Shown here piece after piece: positions 1 to 6,716 of a stretch of DNA of 16,800 nucleotides; within the stretch, counting starts at the first letter, position 1; the number at the start of each line of letters is the position of its first letter. Below the pieces are notes generated by a model that made no database searches, was not told the origin of the DNA, and worked only from the letters and a program-made list of their open reading frames with translations. Source of the stretch: an uncultured Eubacteriales bacterium (lineage in GTDB: Bacteria > Bacillota > Clostridia > Peptostreptococcales > Anaerovoracaceae); assembly GCA_902797345.1 (NCBI GenBank), contig CADBSL010000027.1:1-16800 (forward strand), given 5' to 3'. A program made the translations under genes and the position numbers.

Positions 1-215
1 CCCATTTCCGTTAAAAAGATATTCCCGCTGTCACGGCGTTCGATATAGCCTTCCTCTTCCAGCGATTTCACCGCACGGGAAACACTCGGCTTTGTAAAGT
101 TCAGGTGATTGCACACATCCACGGACCGGCAATAGCCTTTCTCCTGGCGGATCACCAGGATCGCTTCCAAATAATCTTCCTTGGATTTTCCGATATGTTC
201 CCTTGTTGTTTTCAT
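1..215 (-). CDS. DtxR/MntR-family metal-dependent regulator, N-terminal part (cut by window edge)
   Basis: This is the first 71 residues of a winged-helix regulator; the rest lies beyond base 1. The start ATG (215-213) follows a strong AGGAGG site. The family signature EDYLEAI is at residues 13-19, followed by a helix-turn-helix and wing (about 27-70) with FTKPSVSRAVKSLEEEGYI and a wing strand ending in FLTEMG. This layout is typical of DtxR, IdeR and MntR, which sense Fe(II) or Mn(II) and repress metal uptake genes. The metal-binding and dimerisation residues are not in the window, so the metal cannot be told. It lies 22 bases downstream of the FeoB-associated peptide gene and is probably the last visible gene of the feo operon, which points to iron. 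Confidence 0.88.
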   Translation of the reverse strand, partial: MKTTREHIGKSKEDYLEAILVIRQEKGYCRSVDVCNHLNFTKPSVSRAVKSLEEEGYIERRDSGNIFLTEM

Positions 216-237
216 GATATTCCTCCTGAATCAGAAT

Positions 238-384
238 TTATTGTCGCCGGTCACAGCGCTGCGAACAACAGGAACATTCCGCTCCTCCGCAGCATCCGCT
301 TTTCCGGCCGCGGATCATGTGACGGACCGCGAACACGACCGCTGCCGCGATCACTACGATCAATATAATATCCCATCCATTCAT
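238..384 (-). CDS. FeoB-associated Cys-rich membrane protein, 48 aa
   Basis: A 48-residue protein whose ATG (384-382) directly follows the feoB stop codon (TAGATG), so its translation is probably coupled to feoB. The N-terminus NGWDIILIVVIAAAVVFAV forms one membrane helix (about 3-20), followed by a basic stretch (RHMIRGRK) and a Cys cluster with CC, CSCC and a further Cys (Cys31, 32, 37, 39, 40, 44). This helix-plus-cysteine layout and its place after feoB are those of the small FeoB-associated Cys-rich proteins of Clostridia. Its role is thought to be helping FeoB in Fe(II) uptake; whether the cysteines bind iron is unproven. Apart from position and composition there is no catalytic motif. 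Confidence 0.85.
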   Translation of the reverse strand: MNGWDIILIVVIAAAVVFAVRHMIRGRKSGCCGGAECSCCSQRCDRRQ

Positions 385-2727
385 CTATGCCACCCCCAAC
401 ATCAATCCGATGATCCGGACGATCAGGGCTGCGACCCAGGCTACAGCACACTGCCAGAGCACGACTCCAAAGGCCCATTTGCCTCCCAGCTCCCGCTTGA
501 TGGAGGCTACCGCTGCCACACAGGGGGTGTACAGCAGGCTGAAGACCAGCATGCTGGCTGCAGCCAGAGTGCCCATGATCACGGTGATCTGGCTGCCGAA
601 GAGCACTTCCATCGTAGCCACGACGCTTTCCTTGGCCATAAAGCCGGTGATCAGAGAGGTCACCACTCTCCAGTCTCCCAGTCCGATGGGCCGGAAGATC
701 GGGGCGATCCACCCCGCCGCCATTGCCAGAATGCTCTCCTCCGGATCCGCCGTCATATTGAAATGCGGGTCGAAGCTCTGCAGGAACCAGACCACGATGG
801 TGGCCACCAGGATAATGGTGAAGGCCCGCTGCAGGAAGTCCTTGGCCTTATCCCACAACAGCCTCAGCACGTTCTGCGCCCCGGGCATCCGGTAGTTGGG
901 CAGTTCCATCACAAAGGGCACCGCCTCTCCCCGGAACAGCGTCCCCTTAAAGAGGAAGGCCACCAGGATCGCTGTGATGATCCCCAGCACGTACAGACCG
1001 ATCATGATGAGTCCGCCATGCCCTGGGAAAAAGGCCGCCGTAAAGAAGGCGAAAATCGGCATTTTTGCCGTACAGCTCATAAAGGGCGTCAGCAGCACCG
1101 TCATCCTCCGGTCCCGGTCACTGGGCAGGGTCCGGGTAGACATGACCGCCGGTACCGTACAGCCGAAGCCGATCAGCATCGGCACGATGCTTCTGCCCGA
1201 CAGGCCGATCTTCCGCAGGAGCTTGTCCATGAAGAAGGCCACCCGGGCGGTGTAGCCGCTGTCTTCCAAAATAGAAAGGAAGAAAAACAGCACGACGATG
1301 ATGGGCAGGAAGCTGAGCACACTCCCCACGCCGGCGAAGATCCCGTCGATGATGAGTCCGTGGATGGCTTCATTGACGCCGGCCGCAGTCAACGCACTGT
1401 CCACTATGCCGGTGACCGCCTCCACCCCGGTCTCCATCAGTCCCTGGAGCCAGGCCCCGATCACATTGAAGGTCAGGAAGAAAACCAGACCCATGATCAG
1501 GATGAATCCCGGGATCGCCGTAAATTTACCCGTCAGCAGCCGGTCGATCTTCCGACTCCTGAGGTGTTCTTTGCTTTCATGAGGTTTGCGAACGGTGGCA
1601 TCACAGACCTTGTGGATGAAGGTGTAGCGCATCTCCGCCATGGCAGCGCTGCGGTCCAGTCCCCGTTCCGCTTCCATCTGCAGCACGATGTGCTCGATCA
1701 TTTCCAGCTCATTCTGGTCCAGCTTCAGCTGTTCCAGGATCCGTTCGTCCCCCTCGATGACTTTGTTGGCCGCGAACCGCACTGGAAGTCCGGCGTTTTT
1801 CGCATGGTCATCAATCAGATGGATCACTGCGTGGATGCACCGGTGGACGGCACCGCCGTGGTCCTCCTCCCCGCAGAAATCCTGCCGCAGGGGCTTTTCC
1901 TGGTAATGGGCGATGTGGACAGCGTGGTCCACCAGTTCGTCCACCCCCTGGTTCTTCGAGGCGGAGATCGGTACTACCGGCACTCCCAGCAACGCTTCCA
2001 TCTCATTGATGTCGATGGAACCTCCGTTGCCGGTCAGTTCATCCATCATATTCAGCGCCACTACCACCGGGATCTCCATCTCCAAAAGCTGCATGGTCAA
2101 ATACAGATTCCGTTCGATATTGGTGGCGTCCACGATATCGATAATGGCCCGGGGCTTCTCTTTCAATACAAAATCCCGGGACACCAGTTCCTCACTGCTG
2201 TAGGGAGACATGGAATAAATGCCCGGCAGGTCCGTGATCAGGGTGTTCGGCTGACCTTTGATGGGGCCGTCCTTCCGGTCCACCGTGACCCCGGGGAAAT
2301 TCCCTACCCGCTGGTTGGCGCCGGTGAGCTGGTTGAACAGAGTGGTCTTTCCGCTGTTCTGGTTCCCCACCAGTCCAAAGGTCAGAAGCGTCCCCTCCGG
2401 GAGAGGGTCTCCGTCGCCTTTGCGGTGATACTTGCCGCCTTCCCCCAGACCCGGGTGAACCGATTCGCCGGAGCGCTTCGCTTCTTCCCACTCCTGGAGC
2501 ATGTCGACGGGCTCGATGCCGATTTTCTCCGCATCCGCCAGCCGAAGCGTCAATTCGTATCCGTGGATCCTGAGCTCGATGGGGTCGCCCAAAGGTGCCT
2601 TTTGGACCGCCGTGACTTCCGCGCCGGGGATCACACCCATATCCAGAAAATGCTGCCGCAGGGCGCCTTCGCCCCCGACCTCTGTGATCCTTGCGCTTTG
2701 TCCTAATTCCAGTTCCCTTAATGTCAT
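385..2727 (-). CDS. feoB: FeoA-FeoB fusion ferrous iron transporter, 780 aa
   Basis: Fe(II) uptake GTPase and permease of the inner membrane. Residues 1-74 form a FeoA-like SH3 domain (LRELELGQSARI, LRQHFLDMGVIPGAEV), which in most bacteria is a separate protein. A linker (75-115) leads to the G domain: P-loop GNQNSGKT (121-128), switch Thr148 in GNFPGVTVDRK, DLPG (166-169), NMMD (226-229) and SAS (255-257). The membrane part starts near residue 400 and carries the FeoB cysteine motifs GFGCTVPA (Cys523), SCTAKMP (Cys552) and YTPC (Cys736). The length fits a complete FeoB plus FeoA. The ATG at 2727 follows GAAGGAG at a suitable distance. The Cys-rich peptide gene is immediately downstream and a DtxR-type gene follows. 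The upstream spacer holds CTAACT half-sites that may be the operator. Confidence 0.97.
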   Translation of the reverse strand: MTLRELELGQSARITEVGGEGALRQHFLDMGVIPGAEVTAVQKAPLGDPIELRIHGYELTLRLADAEKIGIEPVDMLQEWEEAKRSGESVHPGLGEGGKYHRKGDGDPLPEGTLLTFGLVGNQNSGKTTLFNQLTGANQRVGNFPGVTVDRKDGPIKGQPNTLITDLPGIYSMSPYSSEELVSRDFVLKEKPRAIIDIVDATNIERNLYLTMQLLEMEIPVVVALNMMDELTGNGGSIDINEMEALLGVPVVPISASKNQGVDELVDHAVHIAHYQEKPLRQDFCGEEDHGGAVHRCIHAVIHLIDDHAKNAGLPVRFAANKVIEGDERILEQLKLDQNELEMIEHIVLQMEAERGLDRSAAMAEMRYTFIHKVCDATVRKPHESKEHLRSRKIDRLLTGKFTAIPGFILIMGLVFFLTFNVIGAWLQGLMETGVEAVTGIVDSALTAAGVNEAIHGLIIDGIFAGVGSVLSFLPIIVVLFFFLSILEDSGYTARVAFFMDKLLRKIGLSGRSIVPMLIGFGCTVPAVMSTRTLPSDRDRRMTVLLTPFMSCTAKMPIFAFFTAAFFPGHGGLIMIGLYVLGIITAILVAFLFKGTLFRGEAVPFVMELPNYRMPGAQNVLRLLWDKAKDFLQRAFTIILVATIVVWFLQSFDPHFNMTADPEESILAMAAGWIAPIFRPIGLGDWRVVTSLITGFMAKESVVATMEVLFGSQITVIMGTLAAASMLVFSLLYTPCVAAVASIKRELGGKWAFGVVLWQCAVAWVAALIVRIIGLMLGVA

Positions 2728-2802
2728 CTCTTCTTCTCCTTCATAGTATACCTATTCCAACCCGGGAATGCAAAGGGTTTTCACACAGTTTTTCAGTGGA
2801 AA

Positions 2803-2836
2803 CTAACTTTTGTTTCTGTTTTGGCTCAAAAGTTAG
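2803..2836. promoter_or_regulatory. 10-bp perfect inverted repeat upstream of feoB
   Basis: CTAACTTTTG (2803-2812) and CAAAAGTTAG (2827-2836) form a perfect inverted repeat with a 14-base spacer, 76 bases upstream of the feoB start. The arms contain CTAACT, which also occurs in the palindrome at the marR promoter. It may be a paired operator for an iron-responsive repressor or a hairpin in the feo leader. The right arm with its flank (GTTAGCCT) resembles half of a DtxR/IdeR box. There is no U-tract, so a terminator is unlikely. Confidence 0.5.
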
Positions 2837-2877
2837 CCTTTGCGCACTTCTTGATTGGTTTTTATTGATTACTTTTG

Positions 2878-2901
2878 GTAAAAACTTTCAGTAAAAACTT
2901 T
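2878..2901. repeat. Two tandem copies of GTAAAAACTTT in the feo upstream region
   Basis: GTAAAAACTTT occurs at 2878-2888 and 2891-2901 with a 13-base period, inside an AT-rich stretch between marR and feoB. The copies are exact. They may be regulator sites or an UP-like AT element; nothing in the sequence decides this. Confidence 0.5.
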
Positions 2902-2912
2902 TTGTCCGAAAG

Positions 2913-2941
2913 AAAAGCCTGCGCCTTTTGCGTAAGCTTTT
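2913..2941 (-). terminator. Probable terminator of marR
   Basis: Directly after the marR stop, the minus strand reads AAAAGCTTACGC, a 5-base loop, then GCGCAGGCTTTT followed by CTTTC. The 12-bp stem has one G-U pair and one mismatch. The U-tract is interrupted. It would separate marR from feoB, though it may be leaky. Confidence 0.5.
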
Positions 2942-2942
2942 T

Positions 2943-3383
2943 CTATTCCCGGTCAAATGGAGCTTCTCCCTTCTCCGCCATTTCCAGCATCTGATCCAGA
3001 GATTTCATAAAATCTCCCACAGAATCCCCCAGTCGCTCGATGATCAGCTGATTCCGGTGGTCCATTTCCTGTTGCAGCAAGGCTGCCTTCCGGTGACCCT
3101 CCTCCGTCAGAAAGATCCGGGCCCGCCGCTGGTCGTCGGCGTCCGGAATCCGTTGGATGTACCCCCGCTCCTCCAGCTTTTTCATGATATTGGCCACCCG
3201 GCCCGCCGTCAAGCCGAAATGCTCGATGATATCCACCGCGTAGGTATCCTGTCTTCGCTGATCCAGCCACCGAAGCACGCCCTCTTCCCCTCCGGAAGCC
3301 AGCGCCATTCGGAGCCGTTTCAGTGCCTGCGGATGTTCGATATCCAGCTTATTCAGTTTTTCAGCATAATCTTCCGCTCTCAT
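2943..3383 (-). CDS. MarR-family transcriptional regulator, 146 aa
   Basis: Dimeric winged-helix regulator. The recognition region is at about 46-95: VDIIEHFGLTAGRVANIMKKLEERGYI followed by the wing DADDQRRARIFLTEEGH, which is the conserved MarR D-x-R-x-R pattern. Helices flanking it (1-40 and 96-136) would form the dimer interface. I chose the ATG at 3383, preceded by AGGACAGGA, over an in-frame GTG at 3407: the promoter -10 box at 3421-3416 puts the transcription start at about 3409, so the GTG would be leaderless. The operator overlaps its own -10 box, which suggests autorepression. The next gene downstream is feoB, and similar half-sites lie before feoB, so iron-uptake control is plausible. 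The ligand is unknown. Confidence 0.92.
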   Translation of the reverse strand: MRAEDYAEKLNKLDIEHPQALKRLRMALASGGEEGVLRWLDQRRQDTYAVDIIEHFGLTAGRVANIMKKLEERGYIQRIPDADDQRRARIFLTEEGHRKAALLQQEMDHRNQLIIERLGDSVGDFMKSLDQMLEMAEKGEAPFDRE

Positions 3384-3410
3384 GAGTATCCTGTCCTTAG
3401 TTTTCACTGC

Positions 3411-3430
3411 TAATTAGTATATGCTAACTA
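3411..3430. promoter_or_regulatory. Palindromic operator over the marR -10 box
   Basis: The 20 bases are an imperfect palindrome (16 of 20 positions agree with the reverse complement). Its core TTAGTATATGCTAA (3414-3427) is TTAG-N6-CTAA and covers the whole -10 hexamer. This is the usual placing for a MarR autorepressor site. It also resembles a shortened DtxR box, so the neighbouring DtxR-type protein is a second candidate. Confidence 0.65.
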
Positions 3431-3444
3431 ACAGGAGTTGTCAA
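3416..3444 (-). promoter_or_regulatory. Sigma-A-type promoter of marR
   Basis: On the minus strand a perfect TTGACA (3444-3439) and TATACT (3421-3416) are separated by 17 bases. The start point would be near 3409, leaving a leader of about 26 bases before the ATG at 3383. Confidence 0.85.
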
Positions 3445-3500
3445 GAGGTAACCATTATAAATCACTGCTAATTATTCTTTGCAACGGCTAATTTATGCCG

Positions 3501-3533
3501 AAAAAAAAGCAGTCCGTCAAAAGGCGCACTGCT
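3501..3533 (-). terminator. Strong Rho-independent terminator, minus strand, with no gene before it
   Basis: On the minus strand AGCAGT, one mismatch and a further 4 pairs close an AAAA/TTTT loop, then ACTGCT is followed by eight T. It points towards marR. The nearest minus-strand gene upstream is beyond 4639 and already has its own terminator, so this site ends either stray transcription or a short unannotated transcript. Confidence 0.8.
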
Positions 3534-3651
3534 GAAGCGTGGTTGAGGGCAATCATCTTGGGGGTGCATGATCACCATATGTTACGGATCGTTCTTCTCG
3601 ATTCCTTCCCCATCTTACGACCGGGCGGCGAGAAAGTAAAGAGCATGTTTT

Positions 3652-3666
3652 TCATGATTATCATGA
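3652..3666. promoter_or_regulatory. Perfect palindrome upstream of the first stalk-domain gene
   Basis: TCATGATTATCATGA is a perfect 7-bp inverted repeat around a central T. It lies about 35 bases upstream of the TATAAT box, a position suited to a dimeric regulator. The regulator is unknown. Confidence 0.45.
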
Positions 3667-3699
3667 TAGAAACTTCTGATCCTTTTCTGCTATCTGTGA

Positions 3700-3705
3700 T
3701 ATAAT
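3700..3705 (+). promoter_or_regulatory. TATAAT -10 box of the first stalk-domain gene
   Basis: A perfect TATAAT lies 43 bases before the ATG at 3749. No good -35 box is seen 16-18 bases upstream, so an activator or a strong AT context may be needed. A minus-strand -10 candidate overlaps it. Confidence 0.55.
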
Positions 3706-3748
3706 ATTAGTGTTGATTTTAATATTACAAAAGAAAGAAGGGTTATTG

Positions 3749-4576
3749 ATGAAAAACACAAAAAGAATCATTGCAGTCCTGCTGGCCCTTGTCCTGCTGC
3801 TTTCATGCAGCATCACAGCGGTCTACGCAGAATCCTCCAACGTCAAAGTCAACGTTGGCAGCAAGGCAGTAAAATTTGAAGGCGATCTGGGTGCTCCGTT
3901 CATCAACAACGATAACCGGACCCTGGTGCCCTTCCGGGCGGTAGCGAACTTCATGCCCGGGGTAGTGGTGGACTGGGACAATGAATCCCGGGAAGCCCTG
4001 TTTGGAAGGGCAGAGGTCCCGGTGACGATCAACGGTCACAACGTAACCATGAATTACTGCGTCCGCTTCCCCATCGACACCAATCAGGTATGGGAAAGCT
4101 ACAATCTATATGATGAAAACGGCGAGATCATCACCTCCTGGGATCGGCTGAGCACCATGGATACCAAAGCCATCATCCGCGGCGGCCGGACCTACGCCCC
4201 GATCCGGTTCCTGGCAGAATCCTTCCTGTACACGGTCGGTTGGGACAACAGCACCCGGACCGTGCTGCTGGTGCCCTCACCGGAAAAAACCTGGGGGCAG
4301 GATATGATCCAGAAGGAATTCGACAGAGATTATCCTGTTACGTCCCGGGCAACAGCGACGCTGTACGCCAAAGAATTCGCCCGGAAGTTCCTGACGAAAA
4401 AGGACACCCCGGTCCAATTCGTCAGCCAGGAAGAAAACTACCTGGAGGGGGAAGAAGACACCACCGGCTGGCGCTTCTCCTTCCCGGAATATAACGGCGA
4501 TGAGATCTACATCAACGACATGGGTGAGATCTGGTACTGGGATTCCGAAGACGAAGTGTTCAACCTCTGGTATTGA
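3749..4576 (+). CDS. Secreted copper-amine-oxidase-like (stalk) domain protein, 275 aa
   Basis: An exported protein of Clostridia type. The signal peptide (1-27) ends in AVYA before ESSNVKVNVG. Residues 38-175 carry the repeat unit of the copper amine oxidase N-terminal (stalk) domain: RTLVPFRAVANF with VDWDNESREALF, and a second RTYAPIRFLAE with VGWDNSTRTVLLV. Despite the name, the domain has no oxidase activity or copper ligands; it is an envelope module. The C-terminus (182-275) has no family I know but is shared with the paralogue at 9078-9926 (TGW.F, YIND.G..WY). The ATG at 3749 was chosen because AAGAAGG precedes it and the signal peptide starts there; an upstream in-frame start at 3710 would overlap the promoter. 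Cys20 (LLSC) could be a lipobox, but the paralogue lacks it. The function is unknown. Confidence 0.9.
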   Translation: MKNTKRIIAVLLALVLLLSCSITAVYAESSNVKVNVGSKAVKFEGDLGAPFINNDNRTLVPFRAVANFMPGVVVDWDNESREALFGRAEVPVTINGHNVTMNYCVRFPIDTNQVWESYNLYDENGEIITSWDRLSTMDTKAIIRGGRTYAPIRFLAESFLYTVGWDNSTRTVLLVPSPEKTWGQDMIQKEFDRDYPVTSRATATLYAKEFARKFLTKKDTPVQFVSQEENYLEGEEDTTGWRFSFPEYNGDEIYINDMGEIWYWDSEDEVFNLWY

Positions 4577-4593
4577 TCCGACCTCAGGCAATC

Positions 4594-4624
4594 AAAAAGG
4601 AGGCCCCGCAGGGTCTCCTTTTTT
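4594..4624. terminator. Bidirectional terminator between converging genes
   Basis: AAAAAGGAGGCCC, loop CGCA, GGGTCTCCTTTTTT: a long stem with one G-U pair and T-runs on both strands. It serves the stalk-domain gene on the plus strand and the endoglucanase operon on the minus strand. Confidence 0.92.
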
Positions 4625-4638
4625 AGTGTGTTCCTCTG

Positions 4639-6132
4639 TTATCGTTCCACCAGGATAAAACCGATCTCTCCGGCAGCCCCGCCGGCAGCCACGGTCCGGT
4701 TGTAGCTCTCCGGTGTCAGCGTCAGGGTGTTTCCTTTGATCTGACCTTTGGCGCCCCAGATCTGCCGGAGTTCAAAGCTTTTATCCAGATCCAGGCTCAA
4801 CGACCAGCCGGTGATCGCTTTTTTCGTTTCATTCACCACCTTCACATCATAAAGGCGGACAGCCTTTCCGTTCTCCTCCCAGCTGCTCCGAAGGGCGGCA
4901 GTCTGCGTCAATCCTCCGGTGATAGAAGCCGTCGACAACGCACTCTCCTGTGAGGCCCGGCCGGCGATCTTCTTTGATTTCATGCTGTTTCCGGGAAGGA
5001 ATTTCGGTCTGAAGCGAAACTCTCTGTTCGTGGGGACCTCCCCGGAACCGCTGCCCTCTGAAGCCGCCTCCCGGATCAACGTCTTCCGAAGCCACTTCCC
5101 GGCGGCAGCAAGGTCACTTTCCGTAAACTGAAAGGTCTTCGTGCAGGAAGGCGAGAGCACAGAGGCGCTTTCCGCCTTGTTGCACAGACTCCACATCACA
5201 TAGCTCACCCCCAGCCGATCCATCTCCTTTACCCACCGGTCTGCCTCCGCTTCGTCGATGGCGCCGTTCCCGCTGGCATCGCAGATCCCGAACTCCGATA
5301 CGAAGACCGGCAGGCCCGACTGCACCGCCCGGGTCATCCGCTGCCGAAGATCGTCTTTGTGAGTGGCCGCATAAAAATGCAGCGTATACATGATATTATC
5401 ATATCCCCGGATCGGATCTGCCGCTGCCTGGTCCACCTGCTGGGACCAGTTCGGGGTCCCCACCAGGATCACCGCATTGGGATCTTTCCCCCGGATCACC
5501 GGGATCACCTGGGCCGCATAATTTCGGATCTGCTGCCAGGAGGTGCCTCCGTTGGGTTCATTGCAGATCTCGTAGAGGACATGATCCATCCCGGCAAATT
5601 CTCCGGCCATTTCACTGAAAAAGGCTTTTGCCTCCGCTGCGTATTTGTTGGGGTCCCGGTCGTTCAGCACATGCCAGTCCAGGATCACGTACAGATCCTG
5701 TTTCTGTGCTGCCAGGACCCCCTCCCGGATCTTCTGTTTCAAGGCCTCCCGGTCGCCTCCGCTGCAGTACCCGCCGTACTCATCCGTGTACATCGCGATC
5801 CGAAATACATTGGCTCCCCATTCCTGCCTCATCTGCTTCAGGCAGGCCTCGTTCACATACTGGGGGAACCAGGCCAATCCGTGGGTACTGATGCCCCGAA
5901 GCTGGACCGGCTGCCCGCCGGAGCCCACCAACCGGGTCCCTTCCACGTGAAGAGCACCCGTGACGGAGGGACAGGCGAAGACAGCAGGGGCCGGATCCGC
6001 AGCCGCCGAACTCTCCCCGAAAGCCGGGAACGCCGCTCCGCTGCAAAGGACCATCAACGCCGCAGCAGCCGCCGCCAGGGCCCTTCGCCTCCGAAGTATT
6101 CTATTCTCTTTCCCTTTGAGCTGTACTTTCAT
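4639..6132 (-). CDS. Secreted GH5 endoglucanase with CBM2-like C-terminal domain, 497 aa
   Basis: A retaining glycoside hydrolase that likely cuts beta-1,4-glucan outside the cell. Signal peptide about 1-39 (RILRRRRALAAAAAALMV, ending AFG). The GH5 domain (about 60-350) shows LRGISTHGL, NVFRIAMY, LDWHVLND, the acid/base Glu192 in EICNEPNG, HFYA (252-255), the nucleophile Glu280 in VSEFG, and W314 in YVMWSLCNK. All key residues are present; this is the GH5_2 (Bacillus Cel5A-like) pattern. A basic linker without the usual Pro/Thr richness (365-410) joins a CBM2-like cellulose-binding domain (about 415-497: ITGWSLSLDL, QIWGA, VAAGGAAGEIGF). The ATG lies 2 bases after the tlpA-like stop with only a weak ribosome site, so translation is probably coupled. 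Being last in a redox operon is unusual for a cellulase. Confidence 0.93.
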   Translation of the reverse strand: MKVQLKGKENRILRRRRALAAAAAALMVLCSGAAFPAFGESSAAADPAPAVFACPSVTGALHVEGTRLVGSGGQPVQLRGISTHGLAWFPQYVNEACLKQMRQEWGANVFRIAMYTDEYGGYCSGGDREALKQKIREGVLAAQKQDLYVILDWHVLNDRDPNKYAAEAKAFFSEMAGEFAGMDHVLYEICNEPNGGTSWQQIRNYAAQVIPVIRGKDPNAVILVGTPNWSQQVDQAAADPIRGYDNIMYTLHFYAATHKDDLRQRMTRAVQSGLPVFVSEFGICDASGNGAIDEAEADRWVKEMDRLGVSYVMWSLCNKAESASVLSPSCTKTFQFTESDLAAAGKWLRKTLIREAASEGSGSGEVPTNREFRFRPKFLPGNSMKSKKIAGRASQESALSTASITGGLTQTAALRSSWEENGKAVRLYDVKVVNETKKAITGWSLSLDLDKSFELRQIWGAKGQIKGNTLTLTPESYNRTVAAGGAAGEIGFILVER

Positions 6133-6134
6133 CC

Positions 6135-6716
6135 TTATTCACCGATGGCCGCCAGGGCCTCATCCACCAGCGCCTCATAATCATTTGCTCCCCGGGCTCC
6201 TACCGCCGGATCCCCAATGAGGTTCCCCTCCGAATCCACGAAAAATGTGGTGGGATAACCCGGTACCGGAAGCATGTATTCGAAATTGTCCCAGGGCAGG
6301 AGGTTCGGATAAGTGACGCCGGTCGACTCCACGATCTCCAGCGCATCCCGCAGATGCTGTTTGTCCTGGGCCCCTTCGATATCTCCCACGACACCGATGA
6401 TCCCGCAGCCCTTCTCCTCCAGCCGGCTCTTCAGGATCTCCAGATCCGGCATTTCTTCGATGCAGTAGCCGCAGAAGGTGGCCCAGACATTGATCATCGT
6501 GATCTTATTGTCTGAAAAAAGCTGCTCGCTGGTGACCGGTTCCAGGGAAAGGTCTTCTGTGGCAAACATTACCTGGACCGTCTCCTCCGAAGCCGTTTCC
6601 GCGGCCGCCGCTCCGTCGCCGGAGGCCCCGCTGTCTTCCGCCGGCTGCGACCCGCAGGCTGCCGGCAAGACCGCCATCAAAGCGATCAATACGATCGTGA
6701 ACCATTTCTTTTTCAT
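6135..6716 (-). CDS. TlpA-like thioredoxin-fold lipoprotein, 193 aa
   Basis: An extracytoplasmic thiol-disulfide oxidoreductase anchored by lipid. The signal peptide ends in the lipobox LPAAC (Cys21), followed by a low-complexity Ala/Gly/Ser/Glu linker (22-46). The thioredoxin fold (about 50-190) has the active site WATFCGYC (Cys82 and Cys85) and the cis-proline loop GYPTTFFVD (Pro155). The CGYC dipeptide differs from the CGPC of cytosolic thioredoxin and suggests a tuned redox potential. Its ATG overlaps the stop of the NapH-like gene by 4 bases (ATGA). The natural reading is that it receives electrons from the NapH-like protein and the CXXC peptide and reduces exported proteins; this is inferred from gene order. 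The partner could be a c-type cytochrome system, but none is in the window. Confidence 0.93.
   Translation of the reverse strand: MKKKWFTIVLIALMAVLPAACGSQPAEDSGASGDGAAAAETASEETVQVMFATEDLSLEPVTSEQLFSDNKITMINVWATFCGYCIEEMPDLEILKSRLEEKGCGIIGVVGDIEGAQDKQHLRDALEIVESTGVTYPNLLPWDNFEYMLPVPGYPTTFFVDSEGNLIGDPAVGARGANDYEALVDEALAAIGE

Larger units (their letters stand above)
3405..3474. repeat. Direct repeat CACTGCTAATTA flanking the marR promoter
   Basis: CACTGCTAATTA occurs exactly at 3405-3416 and 3463-3474, 58 bases apart start to start, one copy on each side of the promoter. A third related GGCTAATTTA lies at 3488-3497. They may be extra regulator contacts. Confidence 0.55.
3534..3748. other. Non-coding stretch; possible minus-strand small RNA
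   Basis: Between the marR control region and the first stalk-domain gene I see no convincing gene on either strand. On the minus strand, TTGTAA (3730-3725) and TATTAT (3706-3701) with an 18-base spacer could start a transcript of about 200 bases ending at the terminator at 3501-3533. A 30-codon minus-strand frame starts with the ATG at about 3666 but has no well-placed ribosome site. No known riboswitch or RNA family was recognised. Confidence 0.3.

Noticed and set aside
181..2706. An 841-codon open frame on the plus strand opposite feoB
   Set aside because: It mirrors the FeoA-FeoB coding strand, is rich in His, Gln, Arg, Pro and Asp with no domain, and lacks a ribosome site. High GC at third codon positions of feoB removes stops from this frame.
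2744..2777. TTGCAT-17-TATACT as the feoB promoter
   Set aside because: The -35 match is poor and transcription would start inside the ribosome binding site; a promoter further upstream is more likely but I could not fix it.
3573..3666. A 30-codon minus-strand frame that could be a small peptide
   Set aside because: The nearest purine-rich site is about 15 bases from the start, too far; kept only as part of the possible small RNA region.
3495..3704. A 69-codon plus-strand frame before the first stalk-domain gene
   Set aside because: It starts inside a terminator, has no ribosome site and runs into the -10 box of the next gene.
3806..3808. Lipobox cysteine (Cys20) in the first stalk-domain protein
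   Set aside because: The motif is weak, a normal cleavage site AVYA follows, and the paralogue lacks the Cys, so it is treated as an ordinary secreted protein.
5359..6180. A 273-codon open frame on the plus strand opposite the endoglucanase
   Set aside because: The minus strand carries a complete GH5 domain with both catalytic Glu residues; the plus frame has no recognisable motif.
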